Positions 1 to 5,902 of a stretch of 9,170 nucleotides of DNA are shown here, piece after piece. Origin of the DNA: Planctomycetota bacterium (lineage in GTDB: Bacteria > Planctomycetota > UBA1135); the NCBI GenBank assembly GCA_014382465.1, contig JACNJP010000213.1, positions 1 through 9,170 on the forward strand, read 5' to 3'. Numbering within the stretch: the first letter of the stretch is position 1; each line of letters starts with the position of its first letter. Under the pieces are notes generated by a model. The model was given only the letters and a program-made list of their open reading frames with translations. It was not told where the DNA came from and ran no database searches. The position numbers and the translations under genes are program-made.

Positions 1-71
1 GGCTCCGGGTCCTCGGCCCGGCGCGCCGCGGCCTGGTGCCGCCGGAGCGGCGCGACCGGCTGGGCGACTGA
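1..71 (+). CDS. C-terminal tail of an unidentified protein (partial, cut by window edge)
   Basis: Reading from base 3, this stretch gives 22 codons ending LRVLGPARRGLVPPERRDRL-GD and a TGA at 69-71. The support is compositional: every A or T before the stop falls in the second codon position of this frame, and every third position is G or C, as in the other genes here. A second open + frame runs to a TAG at 82-84, but it would put all the A/T bases in first codon positions, which is unnatural. The gene converges on the biotin carrier gene, with only 9 bases between the two stops. The fragment is too short and basic to assign to a family. Confidence 0.5.
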   Translation, partial: LRVLGPARRGLVPPERRDRLGD

Positions 72-80
72 GGACCGGCG

Positions 81-611
81 CTAGCCGTCCGTCGGCGGCT
101 CGAGGCGCACCAGGGCCGCGCCGGCGGACACCGTCTGGCCGACGGCCACCCTGACCTCGGCGACCACGCCGCCGTGGACGCTGCCGACCTCGTTCTGCAT
201 CTTCATGGCCTCGAGGACCACCAGCGGCGCCCCCGGTTCGACCCGCTCCCCGGCGGCCACCTTGACCCCGACGATAATGCCCGGCATGGCGGCGCGGACC
301 ACCTCGGCGCGGCCGGGGCCGGGGGAGTCGAGGACCCCGGCCGCCAGCTCGCGCTCGTCGAACACGCGGAAGGAGTAGCTGAAGCCGGCGATCCGCACCA
401 CCAGGTGGGTCTCGTCACCGGCCTCGGTCTCCACCGAGGCGCCGAAGCTGCGGTCGCCGAGCAGGACGGCGCACTGGCCGAGCCGGTCGACGTCGGCGAA
501 GTCGGCCTCCAGGGTCTCGCCGTCGACCCGGACCTGGTAGCGGCCGCCCTCAACCTCCACCACATCCCCCTCGAGCGACTGGCCGGCGCGGTTCTCGATC
601 GAGTACTTCAT
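81..611 (-). CDS. Biotin carboxyl carrier protein of an acyl-CoA carboxylase, with N-terminal BT-like beta region
   Basis: This 176-residue protein carries the biotin that shuttles carboxyl groups from the biotin carboxylase to the carboxyltransferase, in the cytoplasm. The C-terminal biotinyl domain (about residues 105-172) is complete: a MPG turn at 109-111, then EAMKM at 134-138 with Lys137 as the biotinylated lysine, followed by a GG turn and a second half-barrel. Residues 1-90 are beta-rich and lack the Pro/Ala-rich linker common in fatty-acid AccB. They look instead like the BT (BC-CT mediating) region of a propionyl-CoA carboxylase alpha chain; that is inference. The ATG overlaps the TGA of the upstream biotin carboxylase as ATGA (608-611), and a strong Shine-Dalgarno GGGGAGG lies 9 bases upstream (621-627). 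This is the last gene of the minus-strand operon. It could be named accB, but an accB role in fatty-acid synthesis is less likely here. Confidence 0.9.
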   Translation of the reverse strand: MKYSIENRAGQSLEGDVVEVEGGRYQVRVDGETLEADFADVDRLGQCAVLLGDRSFGASVETEAGDETHLVVRIAGFSYSFRVFDERELAAGVLDSPGPGRAEVVRAAMPGIIVGVKVAAGERVEPGAPLVVLEAMKMQNEVGSVHGGVVAEVRVAVGQTVSAGAALVRLEPPTDG

Positions 612-2116
612 CGGCCCCCGCCTCCCCAGCCGGTCCGCCGGCCCTGAGCCACCCACGGCGAGAGGCCGCCGCCGCCGGCGCGCCGGATCGAGCGCCTGCG
701 GGCCAGGTGGTGCCGGTGGAGGGCGGCGATGATCGCCGCCTCGCGGGCGTAGGGCTCGCGCTGCGGCCGCCCCCCCGCCATCCACCGCTCGAGGAAGCCG
801 GTGTCGTAGACGCCGGACTGGAATTCCTCGGTGCCCAGGATCTCGAGCGCAATGCTGGCGCTGGTCTTGACGCCGCCGACGTTCAGCTCGGCCAGCGCCC
901 GCTGCATCCGCCTGATGGCCTGGTCGCGCGAGCTGCCGTGGACGATGATCTTGGCCAGCATCGAGTCGTAGTAGGGCGTGACCTCCATGCGCCGGTAGAG
1001 GGCGGAGTCGATGCGCACGCCGGGGCCGCTCGGCATCCGCAGGTTCCGCAGCTTGCCGACCGCCGGGAGGAAGCCGAGCTCGGGGTCCTCGGCGTTGATC
1101 CGCACCTCGACCGAGTGGCCCCGCGGCTGGACGGCTTGGTCCAGAGAGAGCTCCTGGCCGGCGGCGATCCGGATCATCCACTCGACGATGTCGACCCCGT
1201 AGACCTCCTCGGTGATGGCGTGCTCCACCTGGATGCGGGTGTTCATCTCGAGGAAGTAGTACTCGCCCTCGGACCACAGGAATTCGACCGTGCCGGCCGA
1301 GTAGTAGCCGACCGCCTCGGCGGCTGCCACGGCGGTGGCGCCCATGGCCGCGCGGGTGGCGGCGTCGATCACCGGCGAGGGCGTCTCCTCGATCAGCTTC
1401 TGGTGCCGGCGCTGGATCGAGCACTCGCGCTCCCCGAGGTGGATGACGCGGCCGCGGTGGTCGCCCAGCACCTGGACCTCGATGTGGCGCGGCCGCTCGA
1501 GGAACTTCTCGACGTACATGCGGCCGTCGCCGAAGGCGCCCTCGGCCTCGGCGCTGGCGGTGCGGAAGGCCGCCTCCAGCTTGCCGGCGCTGCGGACGAC
1601 GCGGATGCCCTTGCCGCCGCCGCCGGCGGAGGCCTTGAGCATCACCGGGTAGCCGATCTGCTCGGCGAAGCCGGCGGCGGCGGCCGGGTCGGGGCACGGC
1701 TCGGTCATGCCCGGGATCACCGGCACGCCGGCGGCGACCATCTCCTGCCGCGACTGGATCTTGTCGCCCATGACCGCCATGGCCTTCGGCGGCGGCCCGA
1801 CGAAGGCCATGCCGGCCGTGGCGACGGCGGCGGCGAAGCCGGGGTTCTCGGCCAGGAAGCCGAAGCCGGGGTGGACCGCCTCGGCGCCGCACTGGAGCGC
1901 GATCTCGATGATCCGGTCGCCGCGCAGGTACGACTCGGCCGGCGTCTTGCCACCGAGGGCGAAGGCCTGGTCGGCGTAGCGCACGTGCAGCGAGTTGCGG
2001 TCGACCTCGGAGTAGACCGCCACGGTCTTGATGCCGAGGTCGCGGCAGGTCCGCAGCACCCGCACGGCGATCTCGCCGCGGTTGGCGATCAGCAGCTTGG
2101 CGAAGGGAGGCTTCAT
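608..2116 (-). CDS. accC: Biotin carboxylase subunit of an acyl-CoA (propionyl-CoA type) carboxylase
   Basis: A 502-residue cytoplasmic ATP-grasp enzyme that carboxylates the biotin of the carrier protein using ATP and bicarbonate. The start MKPPFAKLLIANRGEIAVRV matches the family N-terminus. Visible landmarks: HPGFGFLAEN at 82-91 (usual form HPGYGFLSEN), Lys119 and Lys161 in the ATP-binding region, the glycine-rich loop GGGGKG at 165-170, HQK with Lys240, and the catalytic segment EMNTRIQVEH at 290-299, which holds the metal ligands Glu290 and Asn292 and catalytic Arg294. No key residue is missing. It is about 50 residues longer than stand-alone E. coli AccC; the extra is a C-terminal tail containing SPWVAQGR and a Gly-rich end. 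The start lies 11 bases after the carboxyltransferase stop, with AGGGA (2125-2129) 8 bases upstream and overlapping that stop. It could equally be called the N-terminal half of a split pccA. Confidence 0.95.
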   Translation of the reverse strand: MKPPFAKLLIANRGEIAVRVLRTCRDLGIKTVAVYSEVDRNSLHVRYADQAFALGGKTPAESYLRGDRIIEIALQCGAEAVHPGFGFLAENPGFAAAVATAGMAFVGPPPKAMAVMGDKIQSRQEMVAAGVPVIPGMTEPCPDPAAAAGFAEQIGYPVMLKASAGGGGKGIRVVRSAGKLEAAFRTASAEAEGAFGDGRMYVEKFLERPRHIEVQVLGDHRGRVIHLGERECSIQRRHQKLIEETPSPVIDAATRAAMGATAVAAAEAVGYYSAGTVEFLWSEGEYYFLEMNTRIQVEHAITEEVYGVDIVEWMIRIAAGQELSLDQAVQPRGHSVEVRINAEDPELGFLPAVGKLRNLRMPSGPGVRIDSALYRRMEVTPYYDSMLAKIIVHGSSRDQAIRRMQRALAELNVGGVKTSASIALEILGTEEFQSGVYDTGFLERWMAGGRPQREPYAREAAIIAALHRHHLARRRSIRRAGGGGLSPWVAQGRRTGWGGGGR

Positions 2117-2127
2117 GGTCCGCGTCC

Positions 2128-3675
2128 CTAGAGGGGGATCGAGCCGTGCTTCTTGGCCGGGTTGCTGTCGCGCTTGGTCGAGCACAGCTCCAGGGCCCGG
2201 ATCAGCCGCGGGCGGGTCTCGCTCGGCACGATGACGTCGTCGACGTAGCCGCGCTCGGCGGCGATGAAGGGGTGGGCGAACTGGCGCTCGTAGTCGGCGA
2301 TCCGCAGCCGCTCCTCGGCGACCGGGTCGGCGGCGGCGGCGATCTCGCGCCGGAAGATGATCTTGGCGGCGCCCTCGGCCCCCATCACGGCGATCTGGGC
2401 GCTGGGCCAGGCGACGTTGTAGTCGCCGCGGATGTGCTTGCTCGACAGCACGCAGTAGGCGCCGCCGTAGGCCTTGCGGGTGATCACCGTCAGCTTGGGC
2501 ACGGTGGCCTCGCAGTAGGCGTAGAGCAGCTTGGCGCCGTGGCGGATGATGCCGCCGTGCTCCTGGGCGGTGCCCGGCATGAAGCCCGGCACGTCCTCGA
2601 AGGTCAGGAGCGGGATGTTGAAGCAGTCGCAGAAGCGGATCAGGCGCGCCGCCTTGACGCTGGCGTCGATGTCGAGCACCCCGGCGAGCACCGCCGGCTG
2701 GTTGGCGATGATGCCCACCGGGCGGCCGCCCAGCCGGCCGAAGCCGCACACGATGTTGGCGGCGAAGGCCTCCTGGACCTCGAAGAAGTCGCCGTCGTCG
2801 AGCACCGGCACGATCACCTTGCGGATGTCGTAGGGCTGGCTCGCGCTCGCCGGGATGATCGAGTCGAGCTCGGGCGAGCGGCGGTCGGCCGGATCCTCGG
2901 TCGGCTTCAGCGGCGGGTCCTCGGCGTTGTTGAGCGGCAGGAAGGACATCAGGCGCCGGATCCGCGCCAGGCACTCGGGGTCGTCGGTGCAGCTGAAGTG
3001 GCTGACGCCGCTGACCGCGCCGTGGACGCCGGCGCCGCCGAGGTCCTCGGAGCTGACCTCCTCGTGGGTGACCGCCTTGACCACGTCGGGGCCGGTGATG
3101 TGCATGTAGGAGGACCCCTCCACCATGAAGATGAAGTCGGTCAGCGCCGGGCTGTAGACCGCGCCGCCGGCGCACGGGCCCATGATCGCCGAGATCTGCG
3201 GCACGACGCCGCTGGCGAGGGTGTTGCGCAGGAAGATGTCGCTGTAGCCGGCCAGCGACAGCACCCCCTCCTGGATGCGGGCGCCGCCGGAGTCGTTGAG
3301 GCCGATCACCGGGATCCCCATCTTCATCGCCAGGTCCATGACCCGGCAGATCTTGGCCGCGTGGGCCTCGGCCAGGCTGCCGCCGAAGACCGTGAAGTCC
3401 TGGCTGAAGACCGCCACCGGCCGGCCGTCGATGGTGCCGGTGCCGGTGACCACGCCGTCGCCGGGGATGCGCTGCTTCTCGAGGCCGAAGCGGTGGCTGT
3501 GGTGGACCATGAGGGCCCCGATCTCGGAGAACGAGCCTTGGTCGAGCAGCAGCTCGACCCGCTCGCGGGCGGTCAGCTTGCCCCTGGCGTGCTGGGCCTC
3601 GACCCGCTTTTCGCCGCCGCCGGCCAGGGCGCGGGCGCGCATCTCCTCGAGGCGTTCTTGGACGGATTGGCTCAT
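2128..3675 (-). CDS. pccB: Acyl-CoA carboxylase carboxyltransferase (probable propionyl-CoA carboxylase beta chain)
   Basis: This 515-residue enzyme transfers the carboxyl group from carboxybiotin to an acyl-CoA, most likely propionyl-CoA, giving (S)-methylmalonyl-CoA. It has both crotonase-fold halves of the PccB/MmdA family. In the N half, SGGARIQEGV is at 129-138 and GPCAGGAVYSPALTDF at 166-181, contributing an oxyanion hole. In the C half, PGFMPG is at 363-368, HGGIIRHGAKLLYAY at 373-387, and the second oxyanion segment KAYGGAY at 401-407. The C-terminus KKHGSIPL is typical of propionyl-CoA carboxylase beta chains. The ATG is set by an ATGA overlap with the epimerase stop (3672-3675) and a GGAAGAG Shine-Dalgarno (3684-3690) 8 bases upstream. 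The adjacent epimerase favours propionyl-CoA over acetyl-CoA. A decarboxylase (MmdA) role is less likely, because a biotin carboxylase is encoded next door and no membrane subunits are seen. Confidence 0.93.
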   Translation of the reverse strand: MSQSVQERLEEMRARALAGGGEKRVEAQHARGKLTARERVELLLDQGSFSEIGALMVHHSHRFGLEKQRIPGDGVVTGTGTIDGRPVAVFSQDFTVFGGSLAEAHAAKICRVMDLAMKMGIPVIGLNDSGGARIQEGVLSLAGYSDIFLRNTLASGVVPQISAIMGPCAGGAVYSPALTDFIFMVEGSSYMHITGPDVVKAVTHEEVSSEDLGGAGVHGAVSGVSHFSCTDDPECLARIRRLMSFLPLNNAEDPPLKPTEDPADRRSPELDSIIPASASQPYDIRKVIVPVLDDGDFFEVQEAFAANIVCGFGRLGGRPVGIIANQPAVLAGVLDIDASVKAARLIRFCDCFNIPLLTFEDVPGFMPGTAQEHGGIIRHGAKLLYAYCEATVPKLTVITRKAYGGAYCVLSSKHIRGDYNVAWPSAQIAVMGAEGAAKIIFRREIAAAADPVAEERLRIADYERQFAHPFIAAERGYVDDVIVPSETRPRLIRALELCSTKRDSNPAKKHGSIPL

Positions 3676-4124
3676 TCGGGGGTCTCTTCCATCGATGCGG
3701 AGTGCGGCCGAGGCCCCGCTCCGCCTTCGACCAGCTCGGTCAATACGCCGCCGACGGACTTCGGGTGGACGAAAGCGATTCGCGTGCCGGCGGCGCCGGG
3801 CCGGGGTTCGGCATCGATAAGCCTTGCGCCGCCTCGCGCCAGCGCAGAAACGGCGGAAGCGCAGTCGCCGACGGCCAGCGCCAGGTGGTGCAGCCCTGGG
3901 CCGCGCTTGGCCAGGAAGGCGCCGACCGGCGAGTCGGGCCGGGTCGGGCGCATCAGCTCGACGCGGGTCTCGCCGGCGTACATCATCTGGACCTCGACCC
4001 CCTGGTCGGCCACGGTCTCGCGGGCGCCCTCGCGCAGGCCGAGCAGGTCGCGCCAGATCCGCGTCGCCTCCTCGAGGTCGTCGACGGCGATGGCGATGTG
4101 ATCGATGCCCAGGGCGGGGTTCAT
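3672..4124 (-). CDS. mce: Methylmalonyl-CoA epimerase
   Basis: A 150-residue metal-dependent enzyme of the vicinal oxygen chelate superfamily. It interconverts (S)- and (R)-methylmalonyl-CoA, linking propionyl-CoA carboxylase to methylmalonyl-CoA mutase. Two VOC half-modules are seen: the first opens with GIDHIAIAVDDLEEA (from residue 6) and holds TRVELMRPT around 53-61; the second opens with GPGLHHLALAV (76-85) and ends with FVHPKSVGGVLTELVE (118-132). Probable metal ligands are His9, Glu56, His79 or His80, and Glu130. The EPRPGAAGTRIAFVHPKS stretch is a strong family hallmark. The roughly 18 residues after the VOC fold (ending ASMEETPE) are an extension that overlaps the start of pccB through ATGA. 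It is the first gene of the operon. There is no clear Shine-Dalgarno ahead of its ATG, so the transcript may have a short or unusual leader. Confidence 0.95.
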   Translation of the reverse strand: MNPALGIDHIAIAVDDLEEATRIWRDLLGLREGARETVADQGVEVQMMYAGETRVELMRPTRPDSPVGAFLAKRGPGLHHLALAVGDCASAVSALARGGARLIDAEPRPGAAGTRIAFVHPKSVGGVLTELVEGGAGPRPHSASMEETPE

Positions 4125-4240
4125 GAAGGGGATGCTCGCGGAGGATCCAGGGCGGCGAAGGGCGCCGGAGTATAGGTGAGCCCTCCACCGCTCCCGCCGC
4201 GCGGCGAGGGCGGAGTATCATCCCGCCCGTTCGAGCCGCC
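4125..4240. promoter_or_regulatory. Divergent intergenic region with candidate back-to-back promoters
   Basis: This 116-base spacer must drive both the epimerase/carboxylase operon (minus) and the thioesterase gene (plus). On the minus strand TATACT (bases 4169-4174) is one mismatch from a sigma-70 -10 box and would place the transcript start about 38 bases before the epimerase ATG. On the plus strand TATCAT (4216-4221) is also one mismatch off and would leave a leader of about 13 bases before the thioesterase. Neither has a recognisable -35 box at the right spacing. Between them lies a perfect 12-base palindrome CGCCGCGCGGCG (4195-4206), and the octamer CGGAGTAT occurs twice (4166-4173 and 4211-4218). 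In such GC-rich DNA the palindrome could be chance. Confidence 0.3.
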
Positions 4241-4702
4241 ATGGAACCGCCCCGCGTCCCGCCGTCCGACCAGATCCGCTTTCGCGCCCGCCTCTGGACC
4301 CGCTGGTCCGACGAGGACAACCAGGGCGTGCTCAACAACGCGGTCTACCTCAGCCTGCTCGAGGAGGCGCGCTACCGCTACTTCGACGGCCTCGGGCTGA
4401 TCGAGAGCTGCAACGCCTTCAGCTTCCTGCTCGGACAGACCGACCTGCGCTTCCTGGCGCCCGGCCGCGGCCCCGCCGAGGTCGAGGTCGAGCTGGTCAC
4501 GACCCGGATCGGCCGCAAGTCCTTCGGCCAGGCCTACCGCATCCGCCCGGCGGACGGCGGGCCGCCGTGGGTCGAGGCCGAAGCGGCCATGGTGATGTGG
4601 GACGGCGCGGCCCAGGAGACGATCCCGATCCCGCCGGCCTTCCGCGCCGCGGTGGCGGATTTCGAGGGCCTGGCCGCCGACGATCCAGTGGCCGGGAGCT
4701 AG
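4241..4702 (+). CDS. Hotdog-fold acyl-CoA thioesterase (4HBT / YbgC-FadM type)
   Basis: A 153-residue single-domain protein that probably hydrolyses an acyl-CoA to the free acid and CoA in the cytoplasm. After about 12 residues it enters the family's first strand and signature: RFRARLWTRWSDEDNQG runs into VLNNAVYLSLLEEARYRYF (residues 30-48), corresponding to the classic R-x-x-D-x-D-x-x-G-H-V-N-N-x-x-Y pattern followed by the long hotdog helix. The first Asp of that pattern is Asp24. The His usually found after the Gly is replaced by Val30. A second strand cluster (TDLRFLAPGRGPAEVEVELVTTRIG) matches the rest of the fold. Length is normal for the family. It is divergent from the epimerase operon, which suggests but does not prove a role in acyl-CoA turnover. 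The substrate cannot be read from the sequence. No good Shine-Dalgarno precedes the ATG. Confidence 0.85.
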   Translation: MEPPRVPPSDQIRFRARLWTRWSDEDNQGVLNNAVYLSLLEEARYRYFDGLGLIESCNAFSFLLGQTDLRFLAPGRGPAEVEVELVTTRIGRKSFGQAYRIRPADGGPPWVEAEAAMVMWDGAAQETIPIPPAFRAAVADFEGLAADDPVAGS

Positions 4703-4719
4703 CCGCCGGCCGCCCGGCC
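4690..4719. terminator. Candidate bidirectional hairpin at convergent gene ends
   Basis: GGCCGGG (4690-4696) is perfectly complementary to CCCGGCC (4713-4719), giving a 7 bp all-GC stem around a 16-base loop. The loop carries the overlapping convergent stop codons, CTAG at 4699-4702 inside the palindrome GCTAGC. The position suits a shared terminator for the thioesterase and the secreted protein gene. There is no U-tract on either side, so it is not a canonical intrinsic terminator, and GC-rich inverted repeats arise easily here. Confidence 0.3.
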
Positions 4720-5787
4720 GGGATCGACCACGGCGAGCTGGAAGCTGCGCTCCTGCCCGTCCTGCCGCTCACCGTCGAACCACACCGAGTAGCCCGCCGG
4801 CACCTGCAGGCCGTCCTCGGACCGGAAGCCGAGGTAGCGCCGCTCCACCTTGCCGTAGAACAGCCGCGGACCGCCGACGCCGCAGTAGCTGAGCGCCAGC
4901 ACCTCGCCGGTCGCCGGGTCGAGCGCCAGGTGGTTGACCACCCGGTCGAAGGCTAGCTGCAGCCACTCGACCTCGCGCTCACCGAGGCGCCCGCGACCGG
5001 CGGAGGCGACGAAGGTGTCTGGCCGCAGGGCCGCCTCGAGGCTCCCGAGGTAGCTGTGGGCCCGCTCCTCGTGCATGGCCCGGCGCTGGGCCGGGAGCGC
5101 GGTCCAGATCTCGCCGGCCCCCGCCAGTCGGCCGCCATCCGCCGTCAGGCTCCGCCACCAGCGAGAGCCGCCCCACCAGGATTCCTGGCGCCAGCCGGGC
5201 GGCCGGCGGAGGTCCCAATGGAACAGCGCGCCAGCCGAGACCTGCTGGCCGTCCTCCTCCACCTGGCGCTCGGAGCGGAGGAGGACCTGCTCCAGCCGCC
5301 CCAGGCGCCCGACGCCGCCGGCCCAGGAGAGGAGCTGGTCGCGCAGGGCGCCGCCGCGCTCGATCTCCTCGGCGCTCGCCGGGTGCGGCGCGTGGTCGTG
5401 CGGGAGCATCCGCTCCGGCTCGCCGAGGAAGGTGCTCCGGCAGCCCTCGGAGGCAAAGAAGTAGAGCCGGCCGTCGTGGACCGCCCACAGCCCGGCGCGG
5501 CCCTCGCCGCTCAGCGGCCCCATCCGGGCGCAGGCGCCGCCGACCTGCACGCCCCAGCGCTCGGGATCGGCGACGAAGCGGGCCCGGCCCTCGGCGCTGG
5601 CGAAGCAGAATTCGAAGCGGCCCCAACTGGCGGTGAGATCGGCACGCCCGGGCAGCTCGAGGCCCTGCTCCTGCAGGACCACCGGATCGAGCCTGAAGCG
5701 CCGGTCGGCGCCGTGCTGGGCCCCGAGCGGCACCGTGAGGAGCAGCGCCGCCGACAAGGTTTTGAGAACGGGTCGCATCTTCTCCAT
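4699..5787 (-). CDS. Predicted secreted protein with tandem degenerate YHS-like motifs and a LolA-like C-terminal region
   Basis: A 362-residue protein of no known function. Residues 4-23 (MRPVLK then TLSAALLLTVPLGAQ) form a signal peptide, probably cleaved near LGA-Q, so it should act outside the cytoplasm. Two YHS-like motifs align without gaps: FCFASAEGRARFVADPERW at 60-78 and YFFASEGCRSTFLGEPERM at 109-127. Canonical YHS motifs have two metal-binding cysteines; here the first position is Ala in both copies and only the second copy keeps the second Cys (Cys116). Between them lies VGGACARMGPLSGEG. The C-terminal third (about 250-355), with LALDPATGEVLALSY, YLGFRSEDGLQVPAGYSVWFDGE and alternating beta strands, resembles the LolA/LppX lipoprotein-carrier fold; that is inference. 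The start is uncertain: a GTG at 5814 and an ATG at 5778 are in frame. The ATG at 5787 is a compromise, and none has a well-spaced Shine-Dalgarno. Confidence 0.8.
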   Translation of the reverse strand: MEKMRPVLKTLSAALLLTVPLGAQHGADRRFRLDPVVLQEQGLELPGRADLTASWGRFEFCFASAEGRARFVADPERWGVQVGGACARMGPLSGEGRAGLWAVHDGRLYFFASEGCRSTFLGEPERMLPHDHAPHPASAEEIERGGALRDQLLSWAGGVGRLGRLEQVLLRSERQVEEDGQQVSAGALFHWDLRRPPGWRQESWWGGSRWWRSLTADGGRLAGAGEIWTALPAQRRAMHEERAHSYLGSLEAALRPDTFVASAGRGRLGEREVEWLQLAFDRVVNHLALDPATGEVLALSYCGVGGPRLFYGKVERRYLGFRSEDGLQVPAGYSVWFDGERQDGQERSFQLAVVDPGRAAGG

Positions 5788-5902
5788 GGTGCCAGACCGC
5801 CGCCATTGCGCCACCCTGGCGGTGACTTAGAGTGTGCGCCGCGCTGGCTCCCGCCGGCGCCCCGGACCTCCTCGAACCCGCGAAACCCTGCTCCCGACCC
5901 GC
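5788..5902. promoter_or_regulatory. Divergent intergenic spacer, no confident promoter
   Basis: These 115 bases separate the start of the secreted protein gene (minus) from ftcD (plus) and must contain promoters for both if neither belongs to a longer transcript. I see only weak -10-like hexamers: TCTAAG on the minus strand (5826-5831) and TAGAGT on the plus strand (5828-5833), each with two mismatches and no partner -35 box. A short inverted repeat, GCCA-CCC-TGGC (5810-5820), sits nearby. If the secreted protein starts at the upstream GTG, part of this spacer is coding. Confidence 0.2.

Noticed and set aside
1..84. Alternative + strand frame ending in TAG at 82-84, overlapping the carrier stop as CTAG
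   Set aside because: All A/T bases would fall in first codon positions, unlike any gene here; the frame ending at 71 places them in second positions.
84..96. GCCG-loop-CGGC hairpin near the end of the carrier protein gene as a terminator
   Set aside because: The 4 bp stem lies inside coding sequence, has no U-tract and is expected by chance at this GC content.
612..1892. N-terminal extension of the carrier protein reading frame to about 600 residues
   Set aside because: Upstream of MKYSIEN the frame is an Arg/Pro/Gly-rich shadow of the biotin carboxylase gene, and the Shine-Dalgarno and ATGA overlap fix the start at 611.
707..2131. Plus-strand open frame of 474 codons opposite the biotin carboxylase
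   Set aside because: It mirrors the biotin carboxylase codons in antisense; the minus-strand protein has every catalytic motif, while this one has none.
2146..4101. Plus-strand open frame of 651 codons opposite pccB and mce
   Set aside because: It is the antisense shadow of two well-supported genes, rich in Asp/Gly/Val/Leu/Ala runs and without family motifs.
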